The notes: a model not told the origin generated them from the letters alone. 64,000 nucleotides of DNA from Streptomyces sp. RPT161 (GCF_027533845.1 NZ_JAPZVN010000020.1:52300-116299); one strand, 5' to 3'; positions 20,717 through 30,414 are shown, numbered from the stretch's first letter. Translations and numbers: made by a program.

Positions 20717-20733
20717 ACGTGCCAAACACACGT
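20717..20733. promoter_or_regulatory. inverted repeat upstream of Cys-rich ORF
   Basis: ACGTG-CCAAACA-CACGT, 5-bp perfect arms, located 31-47 bases before the ATG of the small Cys-rich ORF on the minus strand. Possible operator; short enough to occur by chance. Confidence 0.3.
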
Positions 20734-20825
20734 GCTGGCGCTCAGTGAACGCTCGCACCCCCCGGCGCATCAAGGGCGCGTGGCGCAAGTTTCCGACGCG
20801 CCGTCCGCGCCCTCGCGCTGCCGGG

Positions 20826-21509
20826 TCAGGAGCCGTCCGTGGCGGAGGACTGCGACGAGGTCAGCTCGTCCGCGTGCTCACCGGTCACCAGGTAGACGAC
20901 CCGGTTCGCCACCGACACCGCGTGGTCGGCGAAGCGCTCGTAGTACCGACCGCACAGCGTCACGTCGACGGCCGTCTCGATGCCGTGCTGCCAGCGGTCG
21001 TCCAGCAGGTGCTGGAAGAGGGTGCGGTGCAGCTCGTCCATGCGGTCGTCGTCCGCCTCCAGCTGCAGGGCGGCGTCCACGTCCTTCGAGACGATCACCT
21101 CGGCCGCCTTCGCCATCAGCCGCTGCGCGAGCTGGCCCATCTCCAGCACCGTGCTGTGCAGGTCGCGCGGCACCGCGGACTGCGGGTAGCGCAGCCGGGC
21201 CAGCTTGGCGACGTGCCGGGCGAGGTCCCCGGAGCGCTCCAGGTCGGCGCTCATCCGCAGGGACGTCACGACGATCCGCAGGTCGGTGGCGACCGGCTGC
21301 TGCCGGGCGAGCAGGTCGATGGCCCGGTTCTCCAGTTCGCGCTGGAGATCGTCCACCCGCTCGTCGGAGGCGATCACGTTCTCGGCGAGCTTGAGGTCCG
21401 CGTCCAGCAGCGCGGTGGTGGCCCGCCCGATCGCAGAGCCGACGAGCCGGGCCATCTCGACCAGGCCGTCGCCGATCGAGTCCAGCTCCTCGTGGTAGGC
21501 GTCCCGCAT
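20826..21509 (-). CDS. phoU: phosphate regulon regulator PhoU
   Basis: 227-residue helical-bundle protein of two PhoU repeats (residues about 5-105 and 115-205), each with the metal-binding signature (ADLERSGDLARHVAK in the first repeat, ERFADHAVSVANRV in the second). It modulates the sensor kinase PhoR and phosphate signalling. It is divergent from phoRP, as in S. coelicolor, with a PHO box in between on its own promoter side, so PhoP likely controls it. ATG 21509. Confidence 0.95.
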   Translation of the reverse strand: MRDAYHEELDSIGDGLVEMARLVGSAIGRATTALLDADLKLAENVIASDERVDDLQRELENRAIDLLARQQPVATDLRIVVTSLRMSADLERSGDLARHVAKLARLRYPQSAVPRDLHSTVLEMGQLAQRLMAKAAEVIVSKDVDAALQLEADDDRMDELHRTLFQHLLDDRWQHGIETAVDVTLCGRYYERFADHAVSVANRVVYLVTGEHADELTSSQSSATDGS

Positions 21510-21589
21510 CAGTTTTCCTCTCTTGCAGCCGCGCCCGTATGGCGGTACGAGTCTCGGCCACCCACGGTGCTTCGTACACGCGTCCCGGC

Positions 21590-21629
21590 CGGGCACCCAG
21601 AGTGAACCGATCCCGACACCACGGTGAAC
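21590..21629 (-). promoter_or_regulatory. PHO box (PhoP operator) between phoU and phoR
   Basis: Direct repeat units spaced 11 bases on the minus strand: GTTCACC at 21629-21623, a degenerate TGTCGGG at 21618-21612, GTTCACT at 21607-21601 and GTGCCCG at 21596-21590. GTTCACC units at 11-base period are the established PhoP recognition pattern in Streptomyces. The site serves the phoU promoter and possibly phoRP. Confidence 0.85.
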
Positions 21630-21703
21630 TCTTGGCAACGAGTGTTCGAGTCCATCCCCGGAAGGCTGTGGACCAGTCATTCCACCCGCCTAGTCTTGAC
21701 GAC

Positions 21704-23011
21704 ATGGACGTGAACGCGGCAATCGCCGCAGCCAGTGCGATCGGCGGTGTGTGTACCGGTGCCGCCGCCGTGCTGGCCTTCCGCTGGAGCGAGCGCGAGC
21801 AGGCGCGTCCGACCCGTACCTCGCTGCACACCGAGGCGGTGCTGCCGCCCGGTGTGGACACCGTGCTGTCCGTGCTCCGCTCCTCCGCGGTGGTGCTGGA
21901 CGAGGGCGACACGGTCGTCAAGGCCAGCTCGGCCGCGTACGCGCTGGGGCTGGTCAGGGGCGGCCGGCTGGCCGTCGACCGGATGCTCCAGATGGCCAGG
22001 GAGACCCGGCGGGACGGCGAGATACGGCAGGTCGAGCTGGACCTGCCGCGCCGCAGCGGGCGCGGCGAGCCCCTGGCGGTCTCCGCCCGGGTGGCGCCGC
22101 TCGGCTCCCGGCTGGTGCTGCTGCTGGTCGAGGACCTGACCGAGGCCCGCAGGATCGAGGCGGTGCGACGGGACTTCGTCGCCAACGTCAGCCATGAGCT
22201 GAAGACCCCGGTGGGCGCGCTCTCCCTGCTCTCCGAGGCCGTGATGGACGCGGCCGACGACCCGGAGGCGGTCAACCGCTTCGCGGGCCGGATGCAGGTC
22301 GAGGCCACCCGGTTGACCAGCCTGGTCCAGGAGATCATCGACCTGTCGCGGGTGCAGAACGACGACCCGCTGGAGGACGCCGAGCCGGTCGCGGTGGACG
22401 ACCTGGTCGCCGAGGCCATCGACCGCTGCCGCCACCCGGCCAACACCAAGCAGATCACCATGGCCACCGTGGGCGCCCCCGACCTGTACGTGTGGGGACA
22501 CCGCGGCCAGCTCGCCGCCGCGCTCGGCAACCTGGTCGAGAACGCGGTCAACTACAGCCCGGCGCGTACCCGCGTCGGCATCGCCGGACGCCGGGTCCCG
22601 GCACCGGGCGGCGATCTGATCGAGATCTCCGTGACCGACCAGGGCATGGGCATCTCTCAGGCCGACCGGGAGCGGATCTTCGAGCGGTTCTACCGCGTCG
22701 ACCCGGCGCGCTCGCGCGCCACCGGAGGCACCGGCCTCGGCCTGTCGATCGTCAAGCACGTGGCCGCCTCGCACGGCGGGGAGGTCACCGTGTGGAGCGC
22801 CGAGGGACAGGGCTCCACGTTCACCCTCAGGCTGCCGGAGGCCGGGAGCGCCCGACCCTCCGACCGCCGCGACGACGCCGCGGGCACATCGGACGCCGAC
22901 GCGCCCGACGACGGTGCCGGGCATCGCGTACCGCCTGGCGAGCCGTACGCGACCACCACCCCAACCCCGACCCATGCAACCCCCCATCCTGCTCCGGAGG
23001 TCCTTCCGTGA
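21704..23011 (+). CDS. phoR: phosphate sensor histidine kinase PhoR/SenX3
   Basis: 435-residue kinase. There is one N-terminal transmembrane segment (about 5-25), a PAS-like sensor region (about 50-145), the phosphoacceptor H-box FVANVSHELKTPVG near residue 165, and the ATP domain (N box NLVENAVNYSP, G boxes DQGMGIS and GGTGLGLSIVKH). The Pro/Thr-rich C-terminal tail is disordered. SenX3-type topology with a single membrane span fits actinobacterial PhoR. Its stop overlaps the phoP start (GTGA), indicating translational coupling. ATG 21704. Confidence 0.94.
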   Translation: MDVNAAIAAASAIGGVCTGAAAVLAFRWSEREQARPTRTSLHTEAVLPPGVDTVLSVLRSSAVVLDEGDTVVKASSAAYALGLVRGGRLAVDRMLQMARETRRDGEIRQVELDLPRRSGRGEPLAVSARVAPLGSRLVLLLVEDLTEARRIEAVRRDFVANVSHELKTPVGALSLLSEAVMDAADDPEAVNRFAGRMQVEATRLTSLVQEIIDLSRVQNDDPLEDAEPVAVDDLVAEAIDRCRHPANTKQITMATVGAPDLYVWGHRGQLAAALGNLVENAVNYSPARTRVGIAGRRVPAPGGDLIEISVTDQGMGISQADRERIFERFYRVDPARSRATGGTGLGLSIVKHVAASHGGEVTVWSAEGQGSTFTLRLPEAGSARPSDRRDDAAGTSDADAPDDGAGHRVPPGEPYATTTPTPTHATPHPAPEVLP

Positions 23012-23688
23012 CCCGAGTGCTCGTTGTCGAGGACGAGGAATCGTTCAGCGACGCACTGTCGTACATGCTCCGCAAGGAAGGCTTCGAGGTGGCGGTCGCG
23101 GCCACCGGGCCGGACGGCCTTGAGGAGTTCGAACGCAACGGCGCCGACCTGGTGCTGCTCGACCTGATGCTGCCCGGTCTGCCCGGCACCGAGGTCTGCC
23201 GCCAGCTGCGCAACAGGTCGAACGTCCCGGTGATCATGGTCACCGCCAAGGACAGCGAGATCGACAAGGTCGTCGGGCTGGAGATAGGAGCCGACGACTA
23301 CGTGACCAAGCCGTTCTCCTCGCGCGAGCTGGTCGCCAGGATCCGCGCCGTGCTGCGCCGCCAGGGCGAGCCGGAGGAGGTCGCCCCGGCGGCCCTGGAG
23401 GCAGGGCCGGTCAGGATGGACGTCGACCGGCACGTCGTCACGGTCTCCGGCGGCAAGGTGGACCTGCCGCTCAAGGAGTTCGACCTGCTGGAGATGTTGC
23501 TGCGCAACGCGGGCCGGGTGCTGACCCGGATGCAGCTCATCGACCGGGTCTGGGGCGCCGACTATGTCGGGGACACCAAGACCCTGGATGTGCACGTCAA
23601 GCGGCTGCGGGCCAAGATCGAGCCGGACCCTGGCGCGCCGCGCTACCTGGTGACGGTCCGCGGCCTCGGCTACAAGTTCGAGCCGTAG
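23008..23688 (+). CDS. phoP: phosphate response regulator PhoP/RegX3
   Basis: 226-residue OmpR-family regulator. The receiver has acidic VEDEE, phosphoacceptor Asp in LLDLMLPG (near residue 52) and conserved Lys in VTKPFS; the C-terminal winged helix ends LVTVRGLGYKFEP. It activates phosphate-starvation genes through PHO boxes and links phosphate to antibiotic production in Streptomyces. GTG 23008 has GGAGG eight bases upstream and overlaps the phoR stop. Followed by a strong terminator. Confidence 0.96.
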   Translation: MTRVLVVEDEESFSDALSYMLRKEGFEVAVAATGPDGLEEFERNGADLVLLDLMLPGLPGTEVCRQLRNRSNVPVIMVTAKDSEIDKVVGLEIGADDYVTKPFSSRELVARIRAVLRRQGEPEEVAPAALEAGPVRMDVDRHVVTVSGGKVDLPLKEFDLLEMLLRNAGRVLTRMQLIDRVWGADYVGDTKTLDVHVKRLRAKIEPDPGAPRYLVTVRGLGYKFEP

Positions 23689-23700
23689 ACCACGGCGGCC

Positions 23701-23750
23701 GATACGCGGAAGGGGCGCCCGGAGTGATCCGGGCGCCCCTTCCGCGTATC
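23701..23750. terminator. bidirectional terminator between phoP and lipoprotein gene
   Basis: Perfect 22-bp stem (starting GATACGCGGAAGGGG) with a six-base loop, placed between convergent phoP and the minus-strand lipoprotein gene. Confidence 0.92.
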
Positions 23751-23761
23751 TGTGCGCGGGT

Positions 23762-24412
23762 TCAGCGCAGGGCCGACGCGGAAGCGCTCGGCGCGCCGGA
23801 CTCACCCGGCGTGCCCGGCTTGCCCGAGGCGCCCGGCTTCGTCGAGGCCGAGCCGGACGGGTGGGCCGAGGGCGCGCCGGAGGCGGGGGTCGACGGGGTC
23901 GCCTCGACGCCCGGGCCGAACGGCTGGAAGTAGTGCGTGGCCGGGGTGACCTGCGGGGCGAGGCTCACCTGGCCGGTGCTGCTGAAGTTGAAGACGGTGC
24001 TCTGGAAGTTGCCGGGGGTGATGCCCTGGCTGCTGGACAGCATGGCGGTCGGGTTGCCGCTGCCGCCGAGCGTGACCGAGCCGTTCGCCGGGATGTTGAT
24101 CGGACCGGTCTTGCCGTCCGTGCCGGTCAGCTTCACCTGCTGCGCGGCGCCCTCGACGGTGATCCCGGTGAGCTGCTCCGGGCTGCTGCCGTTGTTGAAG
24201 ACGCGGGCGGTGACCGTGGCAGGTCCCGTACCGTTCGGCTCGGTGATGATGTAGGCGTTCTGGATCTTGATGTTGCCCACGGACGTGGCGACGGAATCCG
24301 GCTTGACCTCGAGGGTCTGCGAGTCGCTACCGGCCCCGCAGGCGGCGGCGAACGGGGCGAGGGAGAGAGCGAGAACGGCGGCGACAGCGCCGCGTCGAAG
24401 GCTGCGGCTCAC
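23762..24412 (-). CDS. LpqE-like putative lipoprotein
   Basis: 216-residue exported protein. The signal peptide MSRSLRRGAVAAVLALSLAP leads to a lipobox-like FAAAC with the lipidated Cys at residue 25. A beta-rich domain follows (about 35-155: IKIQNAYIITEPNGTGPATVTARVFNNG), then a disordered Pro/Ser/Gly tail. The fold resembles PCu(A)C/DUF461-like copper-chaperone relatives. Mycobacterial LpqE (Rv3584) sits in the same place, divergent from carD. No obvious Met/His metal motif is seen, so a metal role is not claimed. Its -10 region may be the TAACCT near 24527 on the minus strand. Confidence 0.8.
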   Translation of the reverse strand: MSRSLRRGAVAAVLALSLAPFAAACGAGSDSQTLEVKPDSVATSVGNIKIQNAYIITEPNGTGPATVTARVFNNGSSPEQLTGITVEGAAQQVKLTGTDGKTGPINIPANGSVTLGGSGNPTAMLSSSQGITPGNFQSTVFNFSSTGQVSLAPQVTPATHYFQPFGPGVEATPSTPASGAPSAHPSGSASTKPGASGKPGTPGESGAPSASASALR

Positions 24413-25183
24413 GGCGGCGGCATCTCCTTGGACGACTTGGACGAGTTACGGCGGCGGGCTTCGGCGGCCGTCGCGGTGCCCGGTGGCGCCGTGTAAAGCC
24501 GCACTAAGGATCTTCCAGCGCGCTTAGGTTACCGAGCCGCCGATGCGGTGCCGCACCCGGCCACCCCTTCGCGGCCCCGCCTCACCCACGCGGCGGTTGA
24601 ACGGCCGCCCGTGGGACCGCCCCGGGAGGAGCCGCGCGGCGGTCCCCCAGCGGCCCGTGAACGGATTGCGTTCGCTGATTCCCAAGGGGTGATTGCGGTG
24701 CTTGTCCGGCGGATGTCCAGCGCTTGTCCGGCAGCTGAAGATCAATCCGAAGATCAATTCTGTCGGCTGTACCACTAGACCGGTTATCGGAATCTGTCCA
24801 AATGTGGATCACCCCCGGGAGCGCTAATTCGCCATTTCGTGCGGGGAGGGTGGTGTGGAAGGTGTGAAGGGGGCCGGGAACGGCCCGAACCGGTCCGTGG
24901 TTCGGTGTCCGATCTCCGAACGGAGTAGCGGAAGTGCACTCATGAGTGGGTGGCAAAGCGGGACGAAACGCCCCTCGATCGGAGCTTCCAGGCGTGTAAC
25001 GTGCGCGTTTCGACTCGCCCGTACAGCCGCTCCGACCTGCGGATACCTGCCCAGAACCGTTCCCTCCAGCACGATCCGGTCGCACTTGTCAAGCCCTGAG
25101 ATATGCCCTGACCTGCGAAAACGCCATTCAGATGAGGCCGTTCCCGTGTTACCCTGGATAGCCACGGAAGGGGTACCTGTCAC
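24413..25183. other. long divergent intergenic region between lipoprotein gene and carD
   Basis: About 770 bases with lower GC than its flanks and no credible gene; the open frames present lack ribosome sites and homology. It holds three tandem 11-base units at 24701-24733 (separate entry) and a 12-base-period repeat of GAAGATCAAT at 24737-24746 and 24749-24758. The carD leader is the last part, with GGAAGGGG before the ATG. Promoter hexamers could not be assigned with confidence. Confidence 0.6.
24701..24733 (+). repeat. three tandem 11-bp units (TGTCC core)
   Basis: Units CTTGTCCGGCG, GATGTCCAGCG and CTTGTCCGGCA follow one another without gaps; the TGTCC cores are exactly 11 bases apart (24703, 24714, 24725). 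An 11-base direct-repeat period is the geometry used by OmpR/PhoP-family regulators. The core differs from the PHO-box consensus GTTCACC. Position is about 290 bases before the lipoprotein start and 450 before carD. Confidence 0.6.
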
Positions 25184-25666
25184 ATGACGTTCAAGGTTGG
25201 CGACACCGTGGTCTATCCCCATCACGGGGCCGCGCTGATCGAGGCCATCGAAACTCGCCAGATCAAAGGCGTGGACAAGACCTACTTGGTGCTCAAGGTC
25301 GCCCAGGGCGACTTGACGGTACGTGTGCCCGCGGACAATGCGGAGTTCGTCGGCGTACGCGACGTGGTCGGTCAGGACGGGCTGGATCGGGTCTTCGAGG
25401 TGCTGCGCGCGCCGTACACCGAAGAGCCGACCAACTGGTCCCGTCGCTATAAGGCAAATCTGGAGAAGCTCGCCTCCGGCGATGTCATCAAGGTCGCTGA
25501 GGTCGTGCGCGACCTGTGGCGTCGTGAGCGGGAGCGTGGGCTGTCGGCCGGCGAGAAGCGCATGCTCGCCAAGGCCCGCCAGATCCTCGTCAGCGAACTC
25601 GCGCTGGCCGAGAACACCAACGAGGACAAGGCCGAAGCGCTCCTCGACGAAGTTCTCGCGTCCTGA
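25184..25666 (+). CDS. carD: CarD family RNA-polymerase-binding regulator
   Basis: 160-residue CarD. The N-terminal RNA polymerase interaction domain ([20 protein letters not shown]) contacts the beta subunit. The C-terminal helical DNA-binding domain (about 65-160) includes [38 protein letters not shown] with the conserved Trp that props open the promoter bubble. An essential global activator of rRNA and housekeeping promoters in actinobacteria. ATG 25184 follows GGAAGGGG. It precedes ispD-ispF-cysS, as in mycobacteria. Confidence 0.96.
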   Translation: MTFKVGDTVVYPHHGAALIEAIETRQIKGVDKTYLVLKVAQGDLTVRVPADNAEFVGVRDVVGQDGLDRVFEVLRAPYTEEPTNWSRRYKANLEKLASGDVIKVAEVVRDLWRRERERGLSAGEKRMLAKARQILVSELALAENTNEDKAEALLDEVLAS

Positions 25667-25972
25667 CGCCTGGGGGTCCGGGGGGCAACCCCTGGGACAC
25701 CCAGTCTGCCGCGGTGCCCGGTCTCGTAGCCGGGCGCTGCGGCATGTTTGTCAGGTCCGCCGCGGCCCGGGATCCGGGCGTATGGCGTACACCGACATCT
25801 GGCATGCTGAGCGCGTACGTACGACGCGCCGCTGCGCGCGCCGTGCGTGCCGGGCCCGGGCAGCCTGCCCCGCGTCGGCGGGGGTGTGCCACTGCGGCTT
25901 CACGGAAGGGGTCCGCGGTGACACCGTGCCCGGCACGTTGAGGCGATACCCAACTCGGCCAAGGACGCAAAC
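25667..25972 (+). other. carD-ispD intergenic region
   Basis: About 306 bases. The ispD reading frame is open from 25922. I see a small GCCCGG...CCGGGC-type stem near 25715-25738 but no strong terminator, and no clear promoter hexamers. Confidence 0.4.
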
Positions 25973-26737
25973 CTGACTCCCACCCCGCTGCCCGCGACCC
26001 CGCCCGCGCCGCGAGCGGTCGCGGCCGTCATCCCCGCCGCCGGACGAGGCGTCCGGCTCGGCCCCGGCGCGCCCAAGGCGCTGCGCACCCTCGGCGGCAT
26101 CCCGATCCTGGTGCACGCCGTACGGGCGCTCATCCGCGCCCGCGAGGTCTCCCTGGTCGTGGTGGTCGCCCCGGCGGACGGCGTGGCCGAGGTGCGCGGC
26201 CTGCTGGACACCCACGGCCTGCCCGAGTCCAAGGAGATAAAGGTCGTCGCGGGTGGCGACACCCGCCAGGACTCGGTGCGCCTGGGACTGGCCGCCCTTC
26301 CCGGCGACGTGGACGTCGTCCTGGTGCACGACGCCGCCCGCCCGCTGGTGCCGGTCGAGACGGTGGACGCGGTGGCCGCCGCGGTGCGCGCCGGAGCCCC
26401 CGCCGTGGTGCCCGCGCTGCCGCTGGCCGACACCGTCAAGGAGGTCGTCCCCGAGCCCGGCGGCGGCCCGGAACCGGTGGTGGGCACGCCCGAGCGGGCC
26501 CGGCTGCGCGCGGTGCAGACACCGCAGGGGTTCCGTCGCGATGTGCTCGCCGAGGCGCACGAGAAGATCGCGTCCAACGGCGACGGCGCAACCGACGACG
26601 CCGGCATGGTCGAGCGGCTCGGCGTCGAGGTCGTGGTCGTGCCGGGCCACGAGGAGGCCTTCAAGATCACCAGGCCGCTTGACCTGGTGCTCGCCGAAGC
26701 GGTGCTCGCCCGACGGAGGGCCAGCGATGCCTTCTGA
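25973..26737 (+). CDS. ispD: 2-C-methyl-D-erythritol 4-phosphate cytidylyltransferase, apparent CTG start
   Basis: 254-residue MEP-pathway enzyme that makes CDP-methylerythritol. The CTP-binding motif [14 protein letters not shown] lies at about residues 18-31 and [11 protein letters not shown] near 113; TDDAG and the C-terminal FKITRPLDL are also present. Between the in-frame stop at 25919-25921 and this motif there is no ATG, GTG or TTG; the first is GTG 26111, which would delete the nucleotide site. The best candidate is CTG 25973, with AAGGA eight bases upstream, giving an N-terminus of family-typical length. ispF overlaps its end by 11 bases. Confidence 0.88.
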   Translation: MTPTPLPATPPAPRAVAAVIPAAGRGVRLGPGAPKALRTLGGIPILVHAVRALIRAREVSLVVVVAPADGVAEVRGLLDTHGLPESKEIKVVAGGDTRQDSVRLGLAALPGDVDVVLVHDAARPLVPVETVDAVAAAVRAGAPAVVPALPLADTVKEVVPEPGGGPEPVVGTPERARLRAVQTPQGFRRDVLAEAHEKIASNGDGATDDAGMVERLGVEVVVVPGHEEAFKITRPLDLVLAEAVLARRRASDAF

Positions 26738-27221
26738 CGTTCCGGTGATCCCGCGCATCGGCGTCGGCACCGATGTGCACGCCTTCGAGGAGGGGCGCGA
26801 GCTGTGGGTCGGCGGGCTGCGCTGGGACGGCGAGCCCTACGGCCTGGCCGGTCACTCCGACGCCGACGTGGCCGCACACGCCGCCTGTGACGCGCTGTTC
26901 TCGGCTGCCGGGGTCGGCGACCTCGGCGCGCACTTCGGCACCGACCGCCCGGAGTGGGCCGGTGCCTCCGGGGTGGCGCTGCTGGCCGAGGCGGCGCGGA
27001 TCGTCCGCGCGGCGGGCTACGAGATCGGCAACGTCGCCATCCAGGTGATCGGCGTCCGACCGAAGATCGGCAAGCGGCGTGACGAGGCGCAGCGCACGCT
27101 GTCCGAGGCGATCGGCGCCCCGGTCTCCGTCAGCGGCACCACGACCGACGGCCTCGGCCTGACCGGCCGCGCCGAGGGCCTGGCCGCCATCGCCACCGCC
27201 CTGGTGCTGCCCCGCGCCTGA
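26727..27221 (+). CDS. ispF: 2-C-methyl-D-erythritol 2,4-cyclodiphosphate synthase
   Basis: 164-residue MEP-pathway enzyme that cyclises CDP-methylerythritol 2-phosphate. Metal ligands are in GVGTDVHAF (Asp and His near residues 16-18) and GHSDADV (near 50); the CMP-binding [11 protein letters not shown] lies near the end. ATG 26727 overlaps the ispD 3' end, so it is translationally coupled. Length is normal for the family. Confidence 0.96.
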   Translation: MPSDVPVIPRIGVGTDVHAFEEGRELWVGGLRWDGEPYGLAGHSDADVAAHAACDALFSAAGVGDLGAHFGTDRPEWAGASGVALLAEAARIVRAAGYEIGNVAIQVIGVRPKIGKRRDEAQRTLSEAIGAPVSVSGTTTDGLGLTGRAEGLAAIATALVLPRA

Positions 27222-27347
27222 CGCCCCGTCAGTGTTGCGTCCGTACGGGTGTGGAACACGGTGGATCGTACGTGTCGTACCACTTCGTCCCGGTATGCCG
27301 GGGTACGTACACAACGGCCCGACGTACCACGCCCGAAGGGGACCGCC

Positions 27348-27752
27348 ATGGCAGCCGCACTCTCCGACGACCTGAAGAAGCTCCTCGACAGCCCGGTCTT
27401 CGTCGTCCTCGCCACCATCCAGCCGGACGGCAGCCCGCAGCTCTCCCCGGTGTGGTGCAAGCGCGACGGAGACGACGTGCTGATCTCGACGACCATCGGC
27501 CGCCGCAAGGAGAAGAACATGCGGCGCGACCCCCGCGTGACCGTCCTCGTGCAGCCCTCCGACGCGCCGTACACGTACGCCGAGATCCGCGGCGAGGCCA
27601 TGCTGACCACCGAGGGCGGACCGGAACTGATCGAGGAACTCTCCCGCAAGTACACCGGCAAGCCGTACGCCGAGTTCAACCCGGCGTCCGTGAATGACGC
27701 CCAGCGGGTCGTGGTCCGCATTACGCCGCGCAAGGTCGTGGGAAGCATCTGA
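27348..27752 (+). CDS. PPOX-class F420-dependent enzyme
   Basis: 134-residue split-barrel protein with the N-terminal [19 protein letters not shown] and later [15 protein letters not shown] typical of F420/FMN-binding PPOX-like proteins. Such enzymes reduce biliverdin, quinones or xenobiotics with F420H2 in actinobacteria. ATG 27348 has GAAGGGG upstream. A 125-base gap from ispF contains several GTAC-rich palindromic bits but no clear terminator. Cofactor choice (F420 or FMN) is inferred from the family. Confidence 0.82.
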   Translation: MAAALSDDLKKLLDSPVFVVLATIQPDGSPQLSPVWCKRDGDDVLISTTIGRRKEKNMRRDPRVTVLVQPSDAPYTYAEIRGEAMLTTEGGPELIEELSRKYTGKPYAEFNPASVNDAQRVVVRITPRKVVGSI

Positions 27753-27915
27753 GCCGCCGGGCGCGTTCACACATTTCGGTACGGCGGAAAACACGGTCGG
27801 GATCGCTCGCCACTACCCTCGAACGAGAGCGCTGACGCGCCCGCCGTCACATTCTTGTGTCCCCGCGGTCCTATTGGACGCAGGGCACCCCGTCACGCCC
27901 ACTACCCTTGTTGCC

Positions 27916-29313
27916 GTGACTATTCGCCTGTACGACACCAGCGCCCGCCAGGTCCGTGACTTCACCCCGCTCGTGCCGGGCTGCGTCTCGATCTACCTGT
28001 GTGGTGCCACCGTGCAGGCCGCCCCGCACATCGGGCACATCAGGTCGGGGCTCAACTTCGACATCATGCGGCGCTGGTTCGCCTACCGCGGCTATGACGT
28101 GACGTTCGTCCGCAACGTCACCGACATCGACGACAAGATCCTGGCCAAGTCGGCCGAGCAGGGCCGCCCGTGGTGGGCGATCGGCTACGAGAACGAGCGC
28201 GCCTTCACCGCGGGTTACGACGTGCTGGGCTGCCTGCCGCCGACGTACGAGCCGCGGGCGACCGGCCATGTTCCCGAGATGATCGAGATGATGCGCGAGC
28301 TGATCGAGCGGGGACATGCCTACGCCGCCGACGGCAACGTGTACTTCGACGTGCGCTCCTTCCCCGGCTACCTGTCCCTGTCCAACCAGGAGCTGGACAA
28401 CCTGCGCCAGCCGGAGGGCGAGGGCGAGACCGGCAAGCGCGACCCGCGGGACTTCGCCATGTGGAAGGCGGCCCGCCCGGGCGAGCCGAGCTGGCAGACA
28501 CCGTGGGGCCCCGGACGGCCCGGCTGGCACCTGGAGTGCTCGGCGATGGCCCACAAGTACCTGGGCTCGGCGTTCGACATCCACGGCGGCGGGATCGACC
28601 TGATCTTCCCGCACCACGAGAACGAGATCGCACAGGCGGTGGCCTGTGGAGACGAGTTCGCGCGGTACTGGGTGCACAACGCCTGGGTCACCATGAGCGG
28701 CGAGAAGATGAGCAAGTCGCTGGGCAACTCGGTGCTGGTCTCCGAGATGGTCACCCGGTGGCGGCCCATCGTGCTGCGCTACTACCTGGGGTCCGCGCAC
28801 TACCGCTCCACGATCGAGTACAGCGAGGACGCGCTGCGCGAGGCGGAGGCGGCGTTCGCGCGGATCGAGGGCTTCGTCCAGCGGGTCACCGAGAAGGCGG
28901 GGGAGGTCATCCCTCCCGCCGCCGAGGTGCCGCCCGCCTTCGCCGAGGCGATGGACGACGACCTCGGGGTTCCGCAGGCGCTCGCGATCGTGCACACCAC
29001 CGTCCGCCAGGGGAACTCCGCGCTCACGGCCGACGACAAGGAGTCCGCGGTGGCGCGGCTCGCCGAGGTCCGTGCGATGCTCGGAGTGCTGGGTCTGGAC
29101 CCCCTGGACGCGCAGTGGGCCGGTACCGACCGTGGTGACGACCTGCACGGGGTCGTCGACTCGCTGGTGCGTCTCGTGCTGGAGCAGCGCGAGAGCGCCC
29201 GCGCCCGCAAGGACTACGCCACCGCCGACGCCATCCGGGACCAGCTCCAGCAGTCGGGTCTGGAGATCGAGGACACACCGTCCGGCCCCCGGTGGTCGAT
29301 CGGCTCGCGGTGA
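27916..29313 (+). CDS. cysS: cysteinyl-tRNA synthetase
   Basis: 465-residue class Ia synthetase. The zinc ligand Cys29 is in YLCGATV, the HIGH box at residues 38-41 (PHIGHIR), further zinc ligands in [13 protein letters not shown] and the HHENE segment, and KMSKS in [11 protein letters not shown]. The C-terminal DALR-like domain contains [18 protein letters not shown] 27916. Full-length CysS, distinct from the mycothiol ligase MshC, which has a different C-terminal region. It is part of the carD-ispDF-cysS-rlmB block. Confidence 0.96.
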   Translation: MTIRLYDTSARQVRDFTPLVPGCVSIYLCGATVQAAPHIGHIRSGLNFDIMRRWFAYRGYDVTFVRNVTDIDDKILAKSAEQGRPWWAIGYENERAFTAGYDVLGCLPPTYEPRATGHVPEMIEMMRELIERGHAYAADGNVYFDVRSFPGYLSLSNQELDNLRQPEGEGETGKRDPRDFAMWKAARPGEPSWQTPWGPGRPGWHLECSAMAHKYLGSAFDIHGGGIDLIFPHHENEIAQAVACGDEFARYWVHNAWVTMSGEKMSKSLGNSVLVSEMVTRWRPIVLRYYLGSAHYRSTIEYSEDALREAEAAFARIEGFVQRVTEKAGEVIPPAAEVPPAFAEAMDDDLGVPQALAIVHTTVRQGNSALTADDKESAVARLAEVRAMLGVLGLDPLDAQWAGTDRGDDLHGVVDSLVRLVLEQRESARARKDYATADAIRDQLQQSGLEIEDTPSGPRWSIGSR

Positions 29314-29435
29314 GCGATCACCGCACCCACCGCCCCGCGGAGCCAACGGTTCCGCAGCGGGGCCCGGGGGCCGCAGTGCCCCCGGGATCCACCCCGCCCA
29401 CAAGTTTTGGCTCGAAGAAGAAGTGAAGGTGCCCC

Positions 29436-30401
29436 ATGGCCGGGAACAGCCAGCGACGTAACCGCCGCACCGCGTCCAAGAAGGGCGCCCAGGTCGGCAG
29501 CGGCGGTCAGCGGCGCCGCGGCCTGGAGGGCAAGGGCCCGACCCCGCCCGCCGAGATGCGCAAGGGCCACGTCAAGCAGCGCGCCGCGCAGGCCAAGGCC
29601 AAGCGGGCCGTCACCGCCCAGCGGCGCGCGGCGGGCGGCAAGGGCGGCAAGTCCGCGTCCGAGCTGGTCGTCGGCCGCAACCCGGTGGTCGAGGCGCTGC
29701 GCGCCGACATCCCGGCGACGGCGCTCTACGTCCAGCAGTACATCGACAACGACGAACGCGTTCGCGAGGCGCTCAAGCTCGCCACCGAGCGCGGCATCCC
29801 GTTGATGGAGGCGCCGCGCCCGGAGCTGGACCGGATGACCAACGGCATCAACCACCAGGGTCTGGCGATGCAGATCCCGCCGTACGACTACGCCCACCCC
29901 GACGACCTGACGGCCGCCGCCGCCGACCAAGGCGAGGACGCGATGATCGTCGCGCTCGACGGTGTGACCGACCCGCGCAACCTCGGCGCCGTGGTGCGCT
30001 CCGTCGCCGCCTTCGGCGGGCACGGCGTGGTGGTGCCGGAGCGGCGCGCGGCGGGCATGACCGCGGGAGCGTGGAAGACCTCGGCGGGCACCGCGGCGCG
30101 CGTCCCGGTGGCCCGCGCCACCAATCTGACCCGCACCCTTGAGGCCTACCAGAAGGCGGGCATGATCGTGGTCGGCCTGGCCGCCGACGGCGACGTCGAG
30201 CTGACCGAGCTGGAGGCGCTGGACGGCCCGGTGGTGATCGTGGTCGGCAGCGAGGGCAAGGGCCTGTCCCGACTGGTCGGCGAGACCTGTGACCTGCGGG
30301 TGCGGATCCCGATGCCGGGCGGCGCGGCCGAATCGCTGAACGCCGGTGTAGCGGCGGGCGTCGTGCTGTACGAGGCGGCTCGCCGCCGGGCACAGGCGTA
30401 G
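29436..30401 (+). CDS. rlmB: 23S rRNA Gm2251 methyltransferase (SpoU/TrmH family)
   Basis: 321-residue SPOUT methyltransferase. A basic, disordered N-terminal extension of about 75 residues ([15 protein letters not shown]) is followed by the L30e-like substrate domain ([16 protein letters not shown]) and the knotted domain ([56 protein letters not shown]). The three SPOUT motifs are intact. RlmB assignment rests on length and the actinobacterial context next to cysS. ATG 29436. Confidence 0.9.
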   Translation: MAGNSQRRNRRTASKKGAQVGSGGQRRRGLEGKGPTPPAEMRKGHVKQRAAQAKAKRAVTAQRRAAGGKGGKSASELVVGRNPVVEALRADIPATALYVQQYIDNDERVREALKLATERGIPLMEAPRPELDRMTNGINHQGLAMQIPPYDYAHPDDLTAAAADQGEDAMIVALDGVTDPRNLGAVVRSVAAFGGHGVVVPERRAAGMTAGAWKTSAGTAARVPVARATNLTRTLEAYQKAGMIVVGLAADGDVELTELEALDGPVVIVVGSEGKGLSRLVGETCDLRVRIPMPGGAAESLNAGVAAGVVLYEAARRRAQA

Positions 30402-30414
30402 CTCTTGCCCCGCG

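Noticed and set aside
20878..22551. 557-residue minus-strand frame over phoU and phoR
   Set aside because: Out-of-frame mix of phoU shadow and phoR antisense; no motifs.
24548..25187. Several open frames of 76-133 codons in the carD upstream region
   Set aside because: No ribosome sites, no recognisable sequence, and one overlaps the carD start; treated as non-coding.
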